In this document: piece by piece, positions 37,543 through 46,555 of the stretch
How the letters are laid out: each line of letters opens with the position of its first letter
Position numbering within the stretch: position 1 is the stretch's first letter
Notes under the pieces: generated by a model
The model's input: the letters and a program-made list of their open reading frames with translations, nothing else
Databases searched by the model: none
What the model was told of the DNA's origin: nothing
DNA from: Pleomorphomonas sp. T1.2MG-36
GTDB lineage: Bacteria > Pseudomonadota > Alphaproteobacteria > Rhizobiales > Pleomorphomonadaceae
Reading direction: 5' to 3'
Length of the DNA stretch: 64,000 nucleotides
Assembly: GCF_950100655.1 (NCBI RefSeq)
Contig: NZ_CATNLY010000023.1
Coordinates: forward strand, 186,001 to 250,000
Made by a program: the position numbers and the translations under genes

Positions 37543-39417
37543 TCAGGCTTTGCGGACCGGCACCGGCCGACGCGGCCGGCGCAGGGCGAAGACGAGGGCG
37601 ATAAGCGCCACCGCCGCAGGCACGACGCCGATGATCAGCACCATGATCCAGTTCTTGAGCCGGGCAACGTCGGCGCGGAGGTTGTATTGCACCTCACGCA
37701 GTTCGGCGCGGGCCGACAGGAGATCGGACTTGAAGGTCTCGATCGTCTTGGCCTGCTCGGTGGAGACCAACTCGCCATCCTTTGCCTCGCCGGTTGTCGA
37801 AGCATCCTTCAACTTCTTCTCGGTATCGGCGATACGCTGCGTCAGTTCCTGCTGCTTGGTGAGGAAGCGTTCCTCGGCGGCGCGCTCCAGCGCGTCGATA
37901 CGCGTGAACGGACGCCAGGAGACGGTGCGGCTACGAAGATCGGCCAGAGCCACGCCGCCGGCCATCTGCTCGACGGCATTGAGCAGGAAGTCGCCGTTGT
38001 TGGCGAAGGCCTGCGCCACCTGCCGGCCGAGCACGTTCTGCTTCTGCAGCCAGTTGCGGTCGGACAGCATGTCGGCGTCGCCGGCCAGGATGACATTGGG
38101 GGCCGACGCGCTTTCCTTGATCGGCGCGGCTGCGGCAGCCGAGTCCTTCGGCTTGCCATCAGGGAAGGCCGTGTGAAGCTTGCCTTCGAGACGGGCGGCG
38201 ACCACCGGACGGCCGCCGGACTTCTCGATCTTGGCGAGAAGCGCGCGCGGATCGCCATAGGGATCGGCCGCTTCGCCAGCGGAAAGAAGGCCCGCGTCGG
38301 CGGAGGCGTACATCAGCGGCTTCAGCGTCGCATCCTTGCCGGTGGCGGTGAAGCTGCCGGCGGTGGTCATCACCACAGCGTTGAGCTTGGAGGTGACGGC
38401 ATCGCCCCGGTCGAAGCCATCGTCGTGGATGGCGAACCAGGGATAGTTCGCGACCTCGGCCTGCCGGCCGCCGATGTTGCGCACGGTGCGGATCGCCCAG
38501 TCGGGATCGCCGATCGCCTTCTTGGCATCGAAGCCGACGCCCCAGGCATCGAACATCTTCTGGAAGTCGGAGGCGTTGTTCTCCACCGGCACGCCGGGTT
38601 GCGGTCCGGCCTGGGTCTCGGCGAACGGATCGGCGAACACCAGCGTGGCGCCGCCCGACAGCACCCACTGGTCGAGCGTGTAGAGCGTGCGGTCGCTGAG
38701 CTTCTGCGGCTGCACCACCAGGACGACGCGGGTGTTGTCCGGCAGCTTGTCGATGTCGCCGCCGACGGTCTCGACGCTGTAGGTTTCCTTCAGCATCGTG
38801 AGGATCTGAGCCGGCTCCTGCCCGGTCATCGGGTTTCCGGCCATGCCGAGGCCGTCGAGAAGCGCGACGACCGGCTTCTTCGGCTGCCCCAGTTCGGCCA
38901 CGAGGCGCGTCAGGTCATATTCAAGGAAGGCCTCGCGATCCGGCGTGAAAACCGGAATGTTGGCCGACCCGTTGGTCGAGTTGGTGGCGGCAAGGCCGAA
39001 GTAGATGGGATCGGAGCTGCCATCGAGGCTGATACGGTTGATGCCGAGGCCGACGGCGCGATCCTCCTCCTCCGAGTAGGGCTGGGGATCGATCACCTCA
39101 AGGGTGATCTTGCCGTGCGACAGGCTCTCGTAGGTGTCCAGCATGGCGCGGACGCGCGAGGCGTAGGCCGACAGCGCCGGCGCCGCCTCATGCAGGCCCG
39201 CCGACATGAACAGGCGCATGTGGATCGGCTCGTCGAGCTTGTCCAGCATGGCCACCGTGCCGTGGGAGAGCGAGTAGAGACCGCCGTCGGTGAGATCGAT
39301 GCGGCTCGAACGGAACAGCGTCGCCGACAGCGAGTTCACGGCAAAGTAGAGGATGATCGCTAGGACGGCGCCGACGGCGACGAGGCGGGATTTCGGTATC
39401 CGGTTGAGTTTCGACAT
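37543..39417 (-). CDS. GldG-like ABC-type transport auxiliary protein
   Basis: A 624-residue protein with one N-terminal membrane helix, a large periplasmic domain of the ABC_transp_aux (DUF4350-like) family and a C-terminal membrane helix preceded by a coiled coil (about residues 520-595). Motifs typical of GldG-like proteins are VVALLDGLGMAG and the later ADMLSDRNWLQKQN. In Bacteroidota GldA, GldF and GldG drive gliding; in alphaproteobacteria the function is unknown. It starts 9 bases after the permease. Confidence 0.88.
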   Translation of the reverse strand: MSKLNRIPKSRLVAVGAVLAIILYFAVNSLSATLFRSSRIDLTDGGLYSLSHGTVAMLDKLDEPIHMRLFMSAGLHEAAPALSAYASRVRAMLDTYESLSHGKITLEVIDPQPYSEEEDRAVGLGINRISLDGSSDPIYFGLAATNSTNGSANIPVFTPDREAFLEYDLTRLVAELGQPKKPVVALLDGLGMAGNPMTGQEPAQILTMLKETYSVETVGGDIDKLPDNTRVVLVVQPQKLSDRTLYTLDQWVLSGGATLVFADPFAETQAGPQPGVPVENNASDFQKMFDAWGVGFDAKKAIGDPDWAIRTVRNIGGRQAEVANYPWFAIHDDGFDRGDAVTSKLNAVVMTTAGSFTATGKDATLKPLMYASADAGLLSAGEAADPYGDPRALLAKIEKSGGRPVVAARLEGKLHTAFPDGKPKDSAAAAAPIKESASAPNVILAGDADMLSDRNWLQKQNVLGRQVAQAFANNGDFLLNAVEQMAGGVALADLRSRTVSWRPFTRIDALERAAEERFLTKQQELTQRIADTEKKLKDASTTGEAKDGELVSTEQAKTIETFKSDLLSARAELREVQYNLRADVARLKNWIMVLIIGVVPAAVALIALVFALRRPRRPVPVRKA

Positions 39418-39426
39418 CGTGGAACC

Positions 39427-40173
39427 TCAGGCCGCTTTCTTGGCATCGACGACCTGGACGTTGATCCAGAGCGCGAGCACGATGGTCGACAGGAATAGGA
39501 TGACGGCCGGCGCCTCGAGGACACCGCGCGTCAGCCGGTCGAAGTTGGTGATGAACGACAGCGACTGCACCAGATCGACCACGAAGGCCGGTGCCCAGCC
39601 GCGCAGGGCCGCCAGCACCAAGTTGGTGCCGGACATCACCAGCAGGAAGGAGATGATGGCGGCAAGAATGAAGGCGATCACCTGGTTCTTGGTCATTGCC
39701 GAGATGCAGGCGGAGATCGCTAGGAAGGCACCGGCCATCAGGAAGGAGCCGAGATAGCTCGCCAGGACGATGCCATTGTCGGGCGATCCCAGGTAGAGCG
39801 TCACCAGCCAGAAGCTCATGGTGAGCACCAGAGCCACCGCCGTGAAGGCCCAGCCGGCCAGAAACTTGCCGATCACCACCTCATGGGCGCGCACCGGCAG
39901 CGTCATCAGGAGTTCGATGACGCCGGAGCGGCGCTCGTCCGCCCAGAGCCGCATGCCGATCGCCGGCATCAGGATGAGGAAAAGCCAGGGGTGCCAGGCG
40001 AAGAACGGGCCAAGGTCGGCCTGTCCACGCTCGAAGAAACCGCCGGCGAAAAAGGCGAGGCCGGCCGAAAGGGCGAGGAATACCAGGAGAAAGACGGCGG
40101 CGAGCGGCGTCGCGAAATAGGCGCGGAACTCGCGGCCGAACACCAGAGAAATGGTGCGGAAAGAGGTTTTCAT
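39427..40173 (-). CDS. ABC transporter permease, GldF-like (ABC-2)
   Basis: A 248-residue inner-membrane protein with six hydrophobic segments and the ABC-2 type arrangement; segments include a first helix after LVFGREFRAYFATPLAA, the LILMPAIGMRLWADERRSG loop between helices 2 and 3 and an ISFLLVMSGTNLVL helix. Such permeases work as dimers with the ATPase encoded just upstream (29-base gap). Substrate unknown; no gliding is expected in this organism group. Confidence 0.9.
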   Translation of the reverse strand: MKTSFRTISLVFGREFRAYFATPLAAVFLLVFLALSAGLAFFAGGFFERGQADLGPFFAWHPWLFLILMPAIGMRLWADERRSGVIELLMTLPVRAHEVVIGKFLAGWAFTAVALVLTMSFWLVTLYLGSPDNGIVLASYLGSFLMAGAFLAISACISAMTKNQVIAFILAAIISFLLVMSGTNLVLAALRGWAPAFVVDLVQSLSFITNFDRLTRGVLEAPAVILFLSTIVLALWINVQVVDAKKAA

Positions 40174-40202
40174 CTCGGATCGTCTCCGGAAGGGAAGCGG
40201 CG

Positions 40203-40943
40203 TCAGGCGGCCTTGCTGCCGGTGATGGAGCGGAAGACGGTTTCGAGCGTCGGTCGCTGGCCATCGACGACGGCGGCGTCGAGAAGCGCCGACGGCGTCG
40301 CATCGGCGACCACCTTGCCCTCGGCGATGATGACGACGCGGCTGCAGATCGCCTCGACCTCTTCAAGGATATGGGTCGAGATGACGATCGCCTTGCCCGG
40401 CGCGATCGCCGCGATCAACTCGCGCATGTCATGCTTCTGGTTGGGGTCGAGACCATCGGTCGGTTCGTCGAGGATCAGCACTTCCGGGTCATGGACCAGC
40501 GCCTGGGCGATGCCGACGCGACGCTTGAACCCCTTGGAAAGAGCGTCGATCGGGCGATTCCAGACGGCGGCGAGATTGACCCGTTCGACCATTTCGGCGA
40601 GACGCTCGCCGAGCACGGCGCTGGACAGGCCGCGCATGCGTCCGACGAAGGCGAGAAAATCGGCAACCGTCATGTCGCCATAGGCCGGCGCTCCCTCGGG
40701 CAGATAGCCGAGATGGCGACGGGCGGCGATGGGGTCGGTGAAGACGTCATGGCCGGCGATCGAGGCGGTGCCGGCGTCCGGCTCCAGAAAGCCGGTCAGC
40801 ATCTTCATGGTCGTCGACTTGCCGGCACCGTTGGGGCCAAGGAAGCCCACGACCTCGCCACGGCTCACCTCAAGGCTGACGCCGTCTACGGCGCGCAGTC
40901 TCGAAAACGTCTTCACCAGGCCGCTGGCCTGAACGAGTTGCAT
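40203..40943 (-). CDS. ABC transporter ATP-binding protein, GldA-like
   Basis: A 246-residue ATPase with Walker A GPNGAGKS, signature LSKGFKRRV (an altered C-loop), Walker B VLILDEPTDGLD and the H-loop histidine in STHILEE. First gene of the operon ATPase-permease-GldG-DUF4340. GGAGGAAAAGG before ATG 40943 fixes the start, ruling out a longer form. The divergent neighbour is eutB, 253 bases away. Confidence 0.93.
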   Translation of the reverse strand: MQLVQASGLVKTFSRLRAVDGVSLEVSRGEVVGFLGPNGAGKSTTMKMLTGFLEPDAGTASIAGHDVFTDPIAARRHLGYLPEGAPAYGDMTVADFLAFVGRMRGLSSAVLGERLAEMVERVNLAAVWNRPIDALSKGFKRRVGIAQALVHDPEVLILDEPTDGLDPNQKHDMRELIAAIAPGKAIVISTHILEEVEAICSRVVIIAEGKVVADATPSALLDAAVVDGQRPTLETVFRSITGSKAA

Positions 40944-41196
40944 GCCTTTTCCTCCAGCGTTCGAAATCGTCCATCCGGGCGCCCGGCGGCACCGAGCCTT
41001 TACGGCCGGAGCTACCACGGGCGGGCAAGCAGGGATATCGGATTCTTGGCGAAATCGTGTTCAAAAACAGACCTTACCGATTGTTCATCAAAGGCCCCTC
41101 GACCCATCGGTAGCGTTCCTCATGTGACTTTGCACGAGGCGACAGCTGCCCAACAAAACGCCTTGGCCAATCCTTGAGCGATGATAGACTTGCGGC

Positions 41197-42588
41197 ATGT
41201 CTAACTATGCCATCCTGCTCGGCCGTCAGCGTCACGTCTTCGACGATCTCAAGACCCTCATGGCCGCTGCTTCGCCGGAAAAATCCGGCGACCGGCTGGC
41301 CGGCATCGCCGCCGACACCAACGAGCGCCGCGTCGCCGCCCGCTACCTCCTGGCCGACGTTCCTCTCCGCACGTTTCTCGAAGAGCCGCTGATCCCCTAC
41401 GAGATCGACGAAGTCACCCGGCTGATCCTGGATGGTCACGACGACGCCGCGTTTTCACCGGTCGCTCACATGACGGTCGGCCAGTTTCGCGACTGGCTGC
41501 TCTCCTACGAATGCACGACCGAAGCGCTTTCCGCCCTTGCTCCTGGCCTGACTCCGGAAATGGTCGCCGCGGCCTCCAAGATCATGCGCAACCACGACCT
41601 GATCGTCGCGGCCGCCAAGGCCAGCGTCGTCACCGGTTTCCGGACCACCATCGGCCTCAAGGGGCGCCTGTCCAGCCGCCTGCAGCCGAACCATCCGACC
41701 GACGATCCCGAGGGCGTCGCCGGCTCGACGCTCGACGGCCTCACCTACGGCGTGGGCGACGCGGTGATCGGCATCAACCCGGCCGGCGACAACCTCGAAG
41801 CCTGCATGCGGCTGATGGAGCTGTTCGACCGGCTTCGCCAGCGCTTCGACATCCCCATGCAGTCCTGCGTGCTGACCCATGTGACGACATCGATCAAGGC
41901 CGTCGAGGCCGGTGCGCCGCTCGATCTGGTGTTTCAGTCGATCGCCGGTACCGAGGCCGCCAACCGCGGCTTCGGCGTCGATCTGAAGGTACTTCGGGAA
42001 GGACGGGAGGCGGCGCTCAGTCTGAAGCGCGGCACCGTCGGCGACAATGTGATGTATCTGGAAACGGGCCAGGGATCGGCCCTCAGCGCCGACGCCCATC
42101 ATGGCGTCGACGAACAGACGGTGGAGGCGCGCGCCTACGCCGTTGCCCGCCACCTGAAGCCGCTGATCGTCAACACCGTGGTCGGCTTCATCGGGCCGGA
42201 GTATCTCTACGACGCCAAGCAGATCATCCGGGCCGGCCTGGAGGACCACTTCTGCGGCAAGCTGCTCGGCGTGCCGATGGGTGTCGACGTCTGCTACACC
42301 AACCATGCCGAAGCCGATCAGGACGATATGGACAACCTGATGTTCCTGCTCGCCTCGGCCGGCGTCAACTTCCTGATCGCCGTGCCCGGCGCCGACGACG
42401 TGATGCTGAACTACCAGTCGCTCAGCTACCATGACATCGTCAGCCTCCGGCGCTCCTTCGGCCGGCCGCCGGCGCCCGAATTCGAGGCCTGGCTCTACCG
42501 CATGGGCCTTTTCGACAGCGAGGGGCGTCTGGCACCGCAGGCCAGCTCCGTCGCGCGCCGCCTCATCGACTACAAGGCGTCGGCATGA
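41197..42588 (+). CDS. eutB: Ethanolamine ammonia-lyase large subunit
   Basis: With EutC, the adenosylcobalamin enzyme that splits ethanolamine into acetaldehyde and ammonia. The 463-residue TIM-barrel protein carries the family blocks ATSIKAVEAGAPLDLVFQSIAGTEAANRGFGVD and VCYTNHAEADQDDMDNL, positions of substrate and cobalamin contacts. It overlaps eutC by ATGA. No eut shell, kinase or dehydrogenase genes and no cobalamin riboswitch-like sequence are near, so it is probably the minimal cytosolic type. Confidence 0.96.
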   Translation: MSNYAILLGRQRHVFDDLKTLMAAASPEKSGDRLAGIAADTNERRVAARYLLADVPLRTFLEEPLIPYEIDEVTRLILDGHDDAAFSPVAHMTVGQFRDWLLSYECTTEALSALAPGLTPEMVAAASKIMRNHDLIVAAAKASVVTGFRTTIGLKGRLSSRLQPNHPTDDPEGVAGSTLDGLTYGVGDAVIGINPAGDNLEACMRLMELFDRLRQRFDIPMQSCVLTHVTTSIKAVEAGAPLDLVFQSIAGTEAANRGFGVDLKVLREGREAALSLKRGTVGDNVMYLETGQGSALSADAHHGVDEQTVEARAYAVARHLKPLIVNTVVGFIGPEYLYDAKQIIRAGLEDHFCGKLLGVPMGVDVCYTNHAEADQDDMDNLMFLLASAGVNFLIAVPGADDVMLNYQSLSYHDIVSLRRSFGRPPAPEFEAWLYRMGLFDSEGRLAPQASSVARRLIDYKASA

Positions 42589-43334
42589 GCAATCCCATCG
42601 ACCTCGATCCGTTCGCCCGCTTCAGGGCCGTCACCCGCGCCCGCATCGGCCTCGGCCGGGCCGGCGACTCGCTGCCGATCCGCGCCGTGCTCGACTTTCA
42701 GCTTGCCCATGCCCGCGCCCGCGACGCCGTGCACGGCCATGTCGACTTCACGGCAATGGCGGAACGGATCGGCGCGAAGCGGGCGGTGATCCGGCTGAGA
42801 TCGCGCGCTGCCGATCGGCCGATCTATCTCGCACGCCCCGATCTCGGCCGGCGCGTTGAACCGGCGGCTCTTGCCGGCATCGAAGCGGGCGACTGGGACG
42901 TCGCCTTCGTCATCGCCGACGGCCTTTCGGCCGCCGCCGTCGAGGCCCATGCCGAAATCGTGTTGTCCGCCTGTCTGCGCCGGCTCGGCGACTTCAAGAT
43001 CGCTCCGATCGTGCTCGGCGAACAGGCCCGCGTCGCCTTCGGTGACGAAGCCGGTGAGGCGCTTGGCGCCCGCATTGTCGTCGTTTTGATCGGCGAGCGA
43101 CCCGGCCTGTCGGTCCCCGACAGTCTCGGCGCCTATCTGACGTTCGGGCCGAAGGTCGGCCGGCGCGACAGCGAGCGCAACTGCCTCTCGAACATTCACG
43201 CCGACGGGCTGGCGCACGAGGCGGCGGCCGACAAGATTGTCTGGCTGATCCGGGAAGCGCTGAGGCTCGGCCTCACCGGCGTCGACCTCAAGGAGGACAT
43301 GACCGGCGCGGCACTGCCGTCGGCGGCCCCTTGA
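42585..43334 (+). CDS. eutC: Ethanolamine ammonia-lyase small subunit
   Basis: A 249-residue subunit that completes the active site and cobalamin-binding region of EutBC. Family blocks are RARIGLGRAGDSLPIRAVLDFQLAHARARDAVH, DVAFVIADGLSAAAV and ERPGLSVPDSLGAY. Translation is coupled to eutB by an ATGA overlap. The stop at 43334 ends the unit; nothing recognisable for ethanolamine follows. Confidence 0.95.
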   Translation: MSNPIDLDPFARFRAVTRARIGLGRAGDSLPIRAVLDFQLAHARARDAVHGHVDFTAMAERIGAKRAVIRLRSRAADRPIYLARPDLGRRVEPAALAGIEAGDWDVAFVIADGLSAAAVEAHAEIVLSACLRRLGDFKIAPIVLGEQARVAFGDEAGEALGARIVVVLIGERPGLSVPDSLGAYLTFGPKVGRRDSERNCLSNIHADGLAHEAAADKIVWLIREALRLGLTGVDLKEDMTGAALPSAAP

Positions 43335-43446
43335 CCCAAAGCTTCTGAACAATCCGCCTCTTACGCGACCCTTCGCCAATACCTTCTGAACTATTGCCGC
43401 ACTAGCATCCCCGAACGACCGCGTTGAGTCGGTGGAGGGGAAGGCG

Positions 43447-44766
43447 ATGCGCTTCAGCGCGATTGTGGGAGTTGCGACGCTGATCGGCACGACCAGCACC
43501 TCGATGTCTGCCGAAGTGCTGACGATTGCTGCCGTCGACAACGCCGACATGGTCCGCATGCAGGAACTCACCGACGACTTCGCCGCACGCAATCCGGGGA
43601 TCCACCTCAATTGGGTGCTGCTCGAAGAAAGCGTCCTGCGGCAGAAGATCTCCACGGATATCGAGACGCGCGGCGGCCAGTTCGACATCATCGCCATCGG
43701 CAACTACGAAGTCCCGATCTGGGCTCGGCAAGGCTGGCTGCAGCCGCTCGACGCGCTGGGCGACACCTATGACGAGGACGATCTTCTGCCAGCCATCCGC
43801 AAGGCGGTCTCCTATCGAGGCAAACTCTACGCTTCGCCGTTCTATGGCGAGAGCGCCATGCTGATGTACCGCACCGACCTGTTCCGGGACGCCGGCCTTG
43901 AGATGCCGCCCTCGCCAACCTGGACATTCGTGCGCGACGCGGCGCTGAAACTCACCGACAAGGTCGCCGGACGCTATGGCATGTGCCTGCGCGGCAAGGC
44001 AGGCTGGGGCGAGAACATGGCGCTGCTCACGGCGGCCGCCAACTCCTTCGGCGCCCGCTGGTTCGGCTTCGACTGGCGTCCGGAGTTCAACTCGCCGGAG
44101 TGGAAGCGGACGCTCGAGTTCTACGTCGATCTGCTTCAGGCGGCGGGACCGCCTGGCTCGGCCTTTTACGGCTACCCCGAGAACCTCGACCTGTTCCGGG
44201 CGGGCAAGTGTGCCATGTGGATCGACTCCACCGTCGCCGCATCCACCCTCAGCGATCCCAAGACGTCGAGCGTCGTCGGGCGCGTTGGCTACGCGCCCTT
44301 CCCAAGCTACGGCACCCTCGGCAACCACGGCAACTGGCTGTGGACGTGGAACCTCGCCATTCCCACCAGCACAAGCAAGGCAGCCCCAGCCCAGCGCTTC
44401 ATCGCCTGGGCAACTGACCGGGAGTATGCCGAGCTGGTCGCCGCGCATGAGGGATGGCCCTACGCGCCGCCCGGAACGCGCGTGTCGCTCTACAACAACC
44501 CCGGCTACCGGTCTGCGGCGCCGTTTTCCAGCTACACGCTAACCGCCATCAAAACGGCCAACCCCGACCAGCCGACCGTCAAGCCCGCGCCCTACACGGG
44601 CAGCCAGTTCGTGGCCATTCCCGAGTTCCAGAGGATTGGTGACGCCGTCGGCCAGATTTTCGCCGCCGCCGTCGTTGGGCAGATGAGCGTGACGCAGGCC
44701 CTCGCCTCGGCGAACGAAATGACCTTGAGGGAGATGACGCGAGCCCACTACGTCAAGCTGCCGTGA
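43447..44766 (+). CDS. Extracellular solute-binding protein, SmoE-like (polyol/sugar ABC)
   Basis: A 439-residue periplasmic binding protein (family 1). An N-terminal signal peptide ends near SMSAE (about residue 20). The mature start LTIAAVDNADMVRMQELTDDFAARNPG resembles the sorbitol/mannitol-binding SmoE, as do LEESVLRQKISTDIETRGGQFD and the IGNYEVPIWA segment. There are no permease or ATPase genes next to it, so it is an orphan. A strong GGAGGGGAAGG precedes ATG 43447. Ligand is inferred, not shown. Confidence 0.86.
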   Translation: MRFSAIVGVATLIGTTSTSMSAEVLTIAAVDNADMVRMQELTDDFAARNPGIHLNWVLLEESVLRQKISTDIETRGGQFDIIAIGNYEVPIWARQGWLQPLDALGDTYDEDDLLPAIRKAVSYRGKLYASPFYGESAMLMYRTDLFRDAGLEMPPSPTWTFVRDAALKLTDKVAGRYGMCLRGKAGWGENMALLTAAANSFGARWFGFDWRPEFNSPEWKRTLEFYVDLLQAAGPPGSAFYGYPENLDLFRAGKCAMWIDSTVAASTLSDPKTSSVVGRVGYAPFPSYGTLGNHGNWLWTWNLAIPTSTSKAAPAQRFIAWATDREYAELVAAHEGWPYAPPGTRVSLYNNPGYRSAAPFSSYTLTAIKTANPDQPTVKPAPYTGSQFVAIPEFQRIGDAVGQIFAAAVVGQMSVTQALASANEMTLREMTRAHYVKLP

Positions 44767-44886
44767 AATCGCTGGCAATTTGTGCCCGCGCAACGTCCCC
44801 CATGGGTGTCCCTTCTACGGTCGCCTCCATTCCGCCGGCTCGGCCGGCAAGAAGGGCTGTAAGCCCCCGAGGATGGAGACGGACAG

Positions 44887-46473
44887 ATGTTTTGCTATCA
44901 GTGTGAACAGACCGCCCGCGGAACCGGCTGCGTGACGCGCGGCGTCTGCGGCAAGTCGCCGGAGGCTTCCGACCTGCAGGACGTGCTCGTCCACGCCGCC
45001 AAGCGCCTTGCGACCCGCTACGCGAACGTGCCCGCAGCCGAGCGGCCGGCGAACCTCGCCCCGATGCTCGAAGACGCTCTGTTCGTCACCGTAACCAACG
45101 TCAACTTCGACACCGCCTCGATCCTCGGCATGATCCGTAACGTGGTCGCCGCCGCCGGTACCCCCGCCGCGGGCGTCGCCGTCGAGGCGCCGGAAGACAC
45201 CCTGCTCGCCTGGGCTCGCGAATCGATGATCGCCCCCCGCAAGGCAAGCCTTGGTGAAGATATCACCGGCCTGCAGGAGCTGCTGCTCTACGGCCTCAAG
45301 GGCATGGCCGCCTACGCCCACCACGCCCGCCAGATGAACCGCGCCGATCCGGTGGTCGACGCTTTCATGGTCGAAGCCCTCGCCAAGCTCGATGCCGGCG
45401 TCGCCACCGTCGACGAACTGCTCGCCCTCAACCTCAAGTGCGGCGAGGTCACCATCAACGTTCTGGCGCTGCTCGACGCCGCCCATGGCGACACCTATGG
45501 CAAGCCGACGCCGACGCCGGTGCTGATGGGTCACGTTCCCGGCAAGGCGATCCTGGTGTCCGGCCACGACATGGTCGACCTCAAGGCGCTCCTGGAGCAG
45601 ACCGAGGGCAAGGGCATCAACATCTACACCCATGGCGAAATGCTGCCGGCCCACGGCTATCCCGAACTCAAGAAGTTCAAGCATCTCGTCGGTCACTTCG
45701 GCGGCGCCTGGATGCTGCAGCAGCGGGAGTTCCCCAACTTCCCCGGCGCCATCCTGATGACCACCAACTGCCTGATGCAGCCCTTCGAGGATTACGAAGG
45801 CCGCCTGTTCACCCGCAACCTCGTCGCTTGGCCGGGCATCGCCCACATCGAGGACCGCGATTTCTCGGCGGTGATCGAAGCGGCGCTGGCCGCCCCCGGC
45901 TTCACCGACAGCGTGAAGACTGGCGAGCACATGGTCGGCTTCGGCCATGACGCGGTGCTGGGCGCCGCCGACAAGATCATCGGCGCCGTCAAGTCCGGCG
46001 AGATCAAGCACTTCGCGGTCATCGGCGGTTGCGATGGTTCGGAAGGCGAGCGTTCCTACTACACCGACCTCGGCACCACCATTCCGAACGACTGGGTGAT
46101 CCTGACGCTGGGCTGTGGCAAGTATCGTCTGCTCGGCCACGACTACGGCACCGTTGCCGGCCTGCCGCGTCTCCTCGACATGGGCCAGTGCAACGACAGC
46201 TTCTCGGCCGTCAAGGTGGCGCTGGCGCTCGCTGACGCCTTCGGTTGCACGGTCAACGAACTGCCGCTCTCCATCGTTCTGTCGTGGTTCGAGCAGAAGG
46301 CGGTCTGCGTGCTGCTCGCCCTGCTGCACCTCAACGTCAAGAACGTCCGCATCGGGCCGCGTCTGCCGGCCTTCCTGACGCCCGCCGTCCTGAAGGTTCT
46401 GGTCGACACATTCGGTCTGAAGCCGGTGGGCGAGGTGGAAACCGACCTCAAGGCGATGGCCAACGCCGCCTGA
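44887..46473 (+). CDS. hcp: Hydroxylamine reductase (hybrid-cluster protein)
   Basis: Hcp reduces hydroxylamine and, in current work, nitric oxide, protecting anaerobic cells from nitrosative stress. The 528-residue protein has N-terminal cysteines 3, 6, 15 and 21 for the proximal [4Fe-4S] centre, in the CxxC-x8-C-x5-C spacing of class I proteins. Hybrid-cluster ligands are recognisable in THGEMLPAHGYPEL, TTNCLMQP, GGCDGSEGE, LGCGKYR and GQCNDSF. No hcr reductase is adjacent. It precedes hydE but the 433-base gap and minus-strand terminator argue against cotranscription. Confidence 0.95.
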   Translation: MFCYQCEQTARGTGCVTRGVCGKSPEASDLQDVLVHAAKRLATRYANVPAAERPANLAPMLEDALFVTVTNVNFDTASILGMIRNVVAAAGTPAAGVAVEAPEDTLLAWARESMIAPRKASLGEDITGLQELLLYGLKGMAAYAHHARQMNRADPVVDAFMVEALAKLDAGVATVDELLALNLKCGEVTINVLALLDAAHGDTYGKPTPTPVLMGHVPGKAILVSGHDMVDLKALLEQTEGKGINIYTHGEMLPAHGYPELKKFKHLVGHFGGAWMLQQREFPNFPGAILMTTNCLMQPFEDYEGRLFTRNLVAWPGIAHIEDRDFSAVIEAALAAPGFTDSVKTGEHMVGFGHDAVLGAADKIIGAVKSGEIKHFAVIGGCDGSEGERSYYTDLGTTIPNDWVILTLGCGKYRLLGHDYGTVAGLPRLLDMGQCNDSFSAVKVALALADAFGCTVNELPLSIVLSWFEQKAVCVLLALLHLNVKNVRIGPRLPAFLTPAVLKVLVDTFGLKPVGEVETDLKAMANAA

Positions 46474-46493
46474 TTGGGCGACGCGAGGAGGGA

Positions 46494-46527
46494 AAAACGG
46501 ACCGGCCGGGCATCGCTGCCCGGCCGG
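46494..46527 (-). terminator. Rho-independent terminator, minus strand (also hcp 3' hairpin)
   Basis: Eleven-bp perfect stem CCGGCCGGGCA/TGCCCGGCCGG (46502-46512 with 46517-46527), TCGC loop. On the minus strand it is followed by TCCGTTTTT; on the plus strand, after hcp, there is no T run. The orientation therefore points to transcription of the minus strand here. Confidence 0.75.
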
Positions 46528-46555
46528 CGGTTCCACGAAGAGCGCGTTGCGCGTA

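Noticed and set aside
40944..41196. Cobalamin riboswitch upstream of eutB
   Set aside because: No B12-box-like GCCACTG segment nor an expected multi-helix structure is seen; the gap is simply a divergent promoter region.
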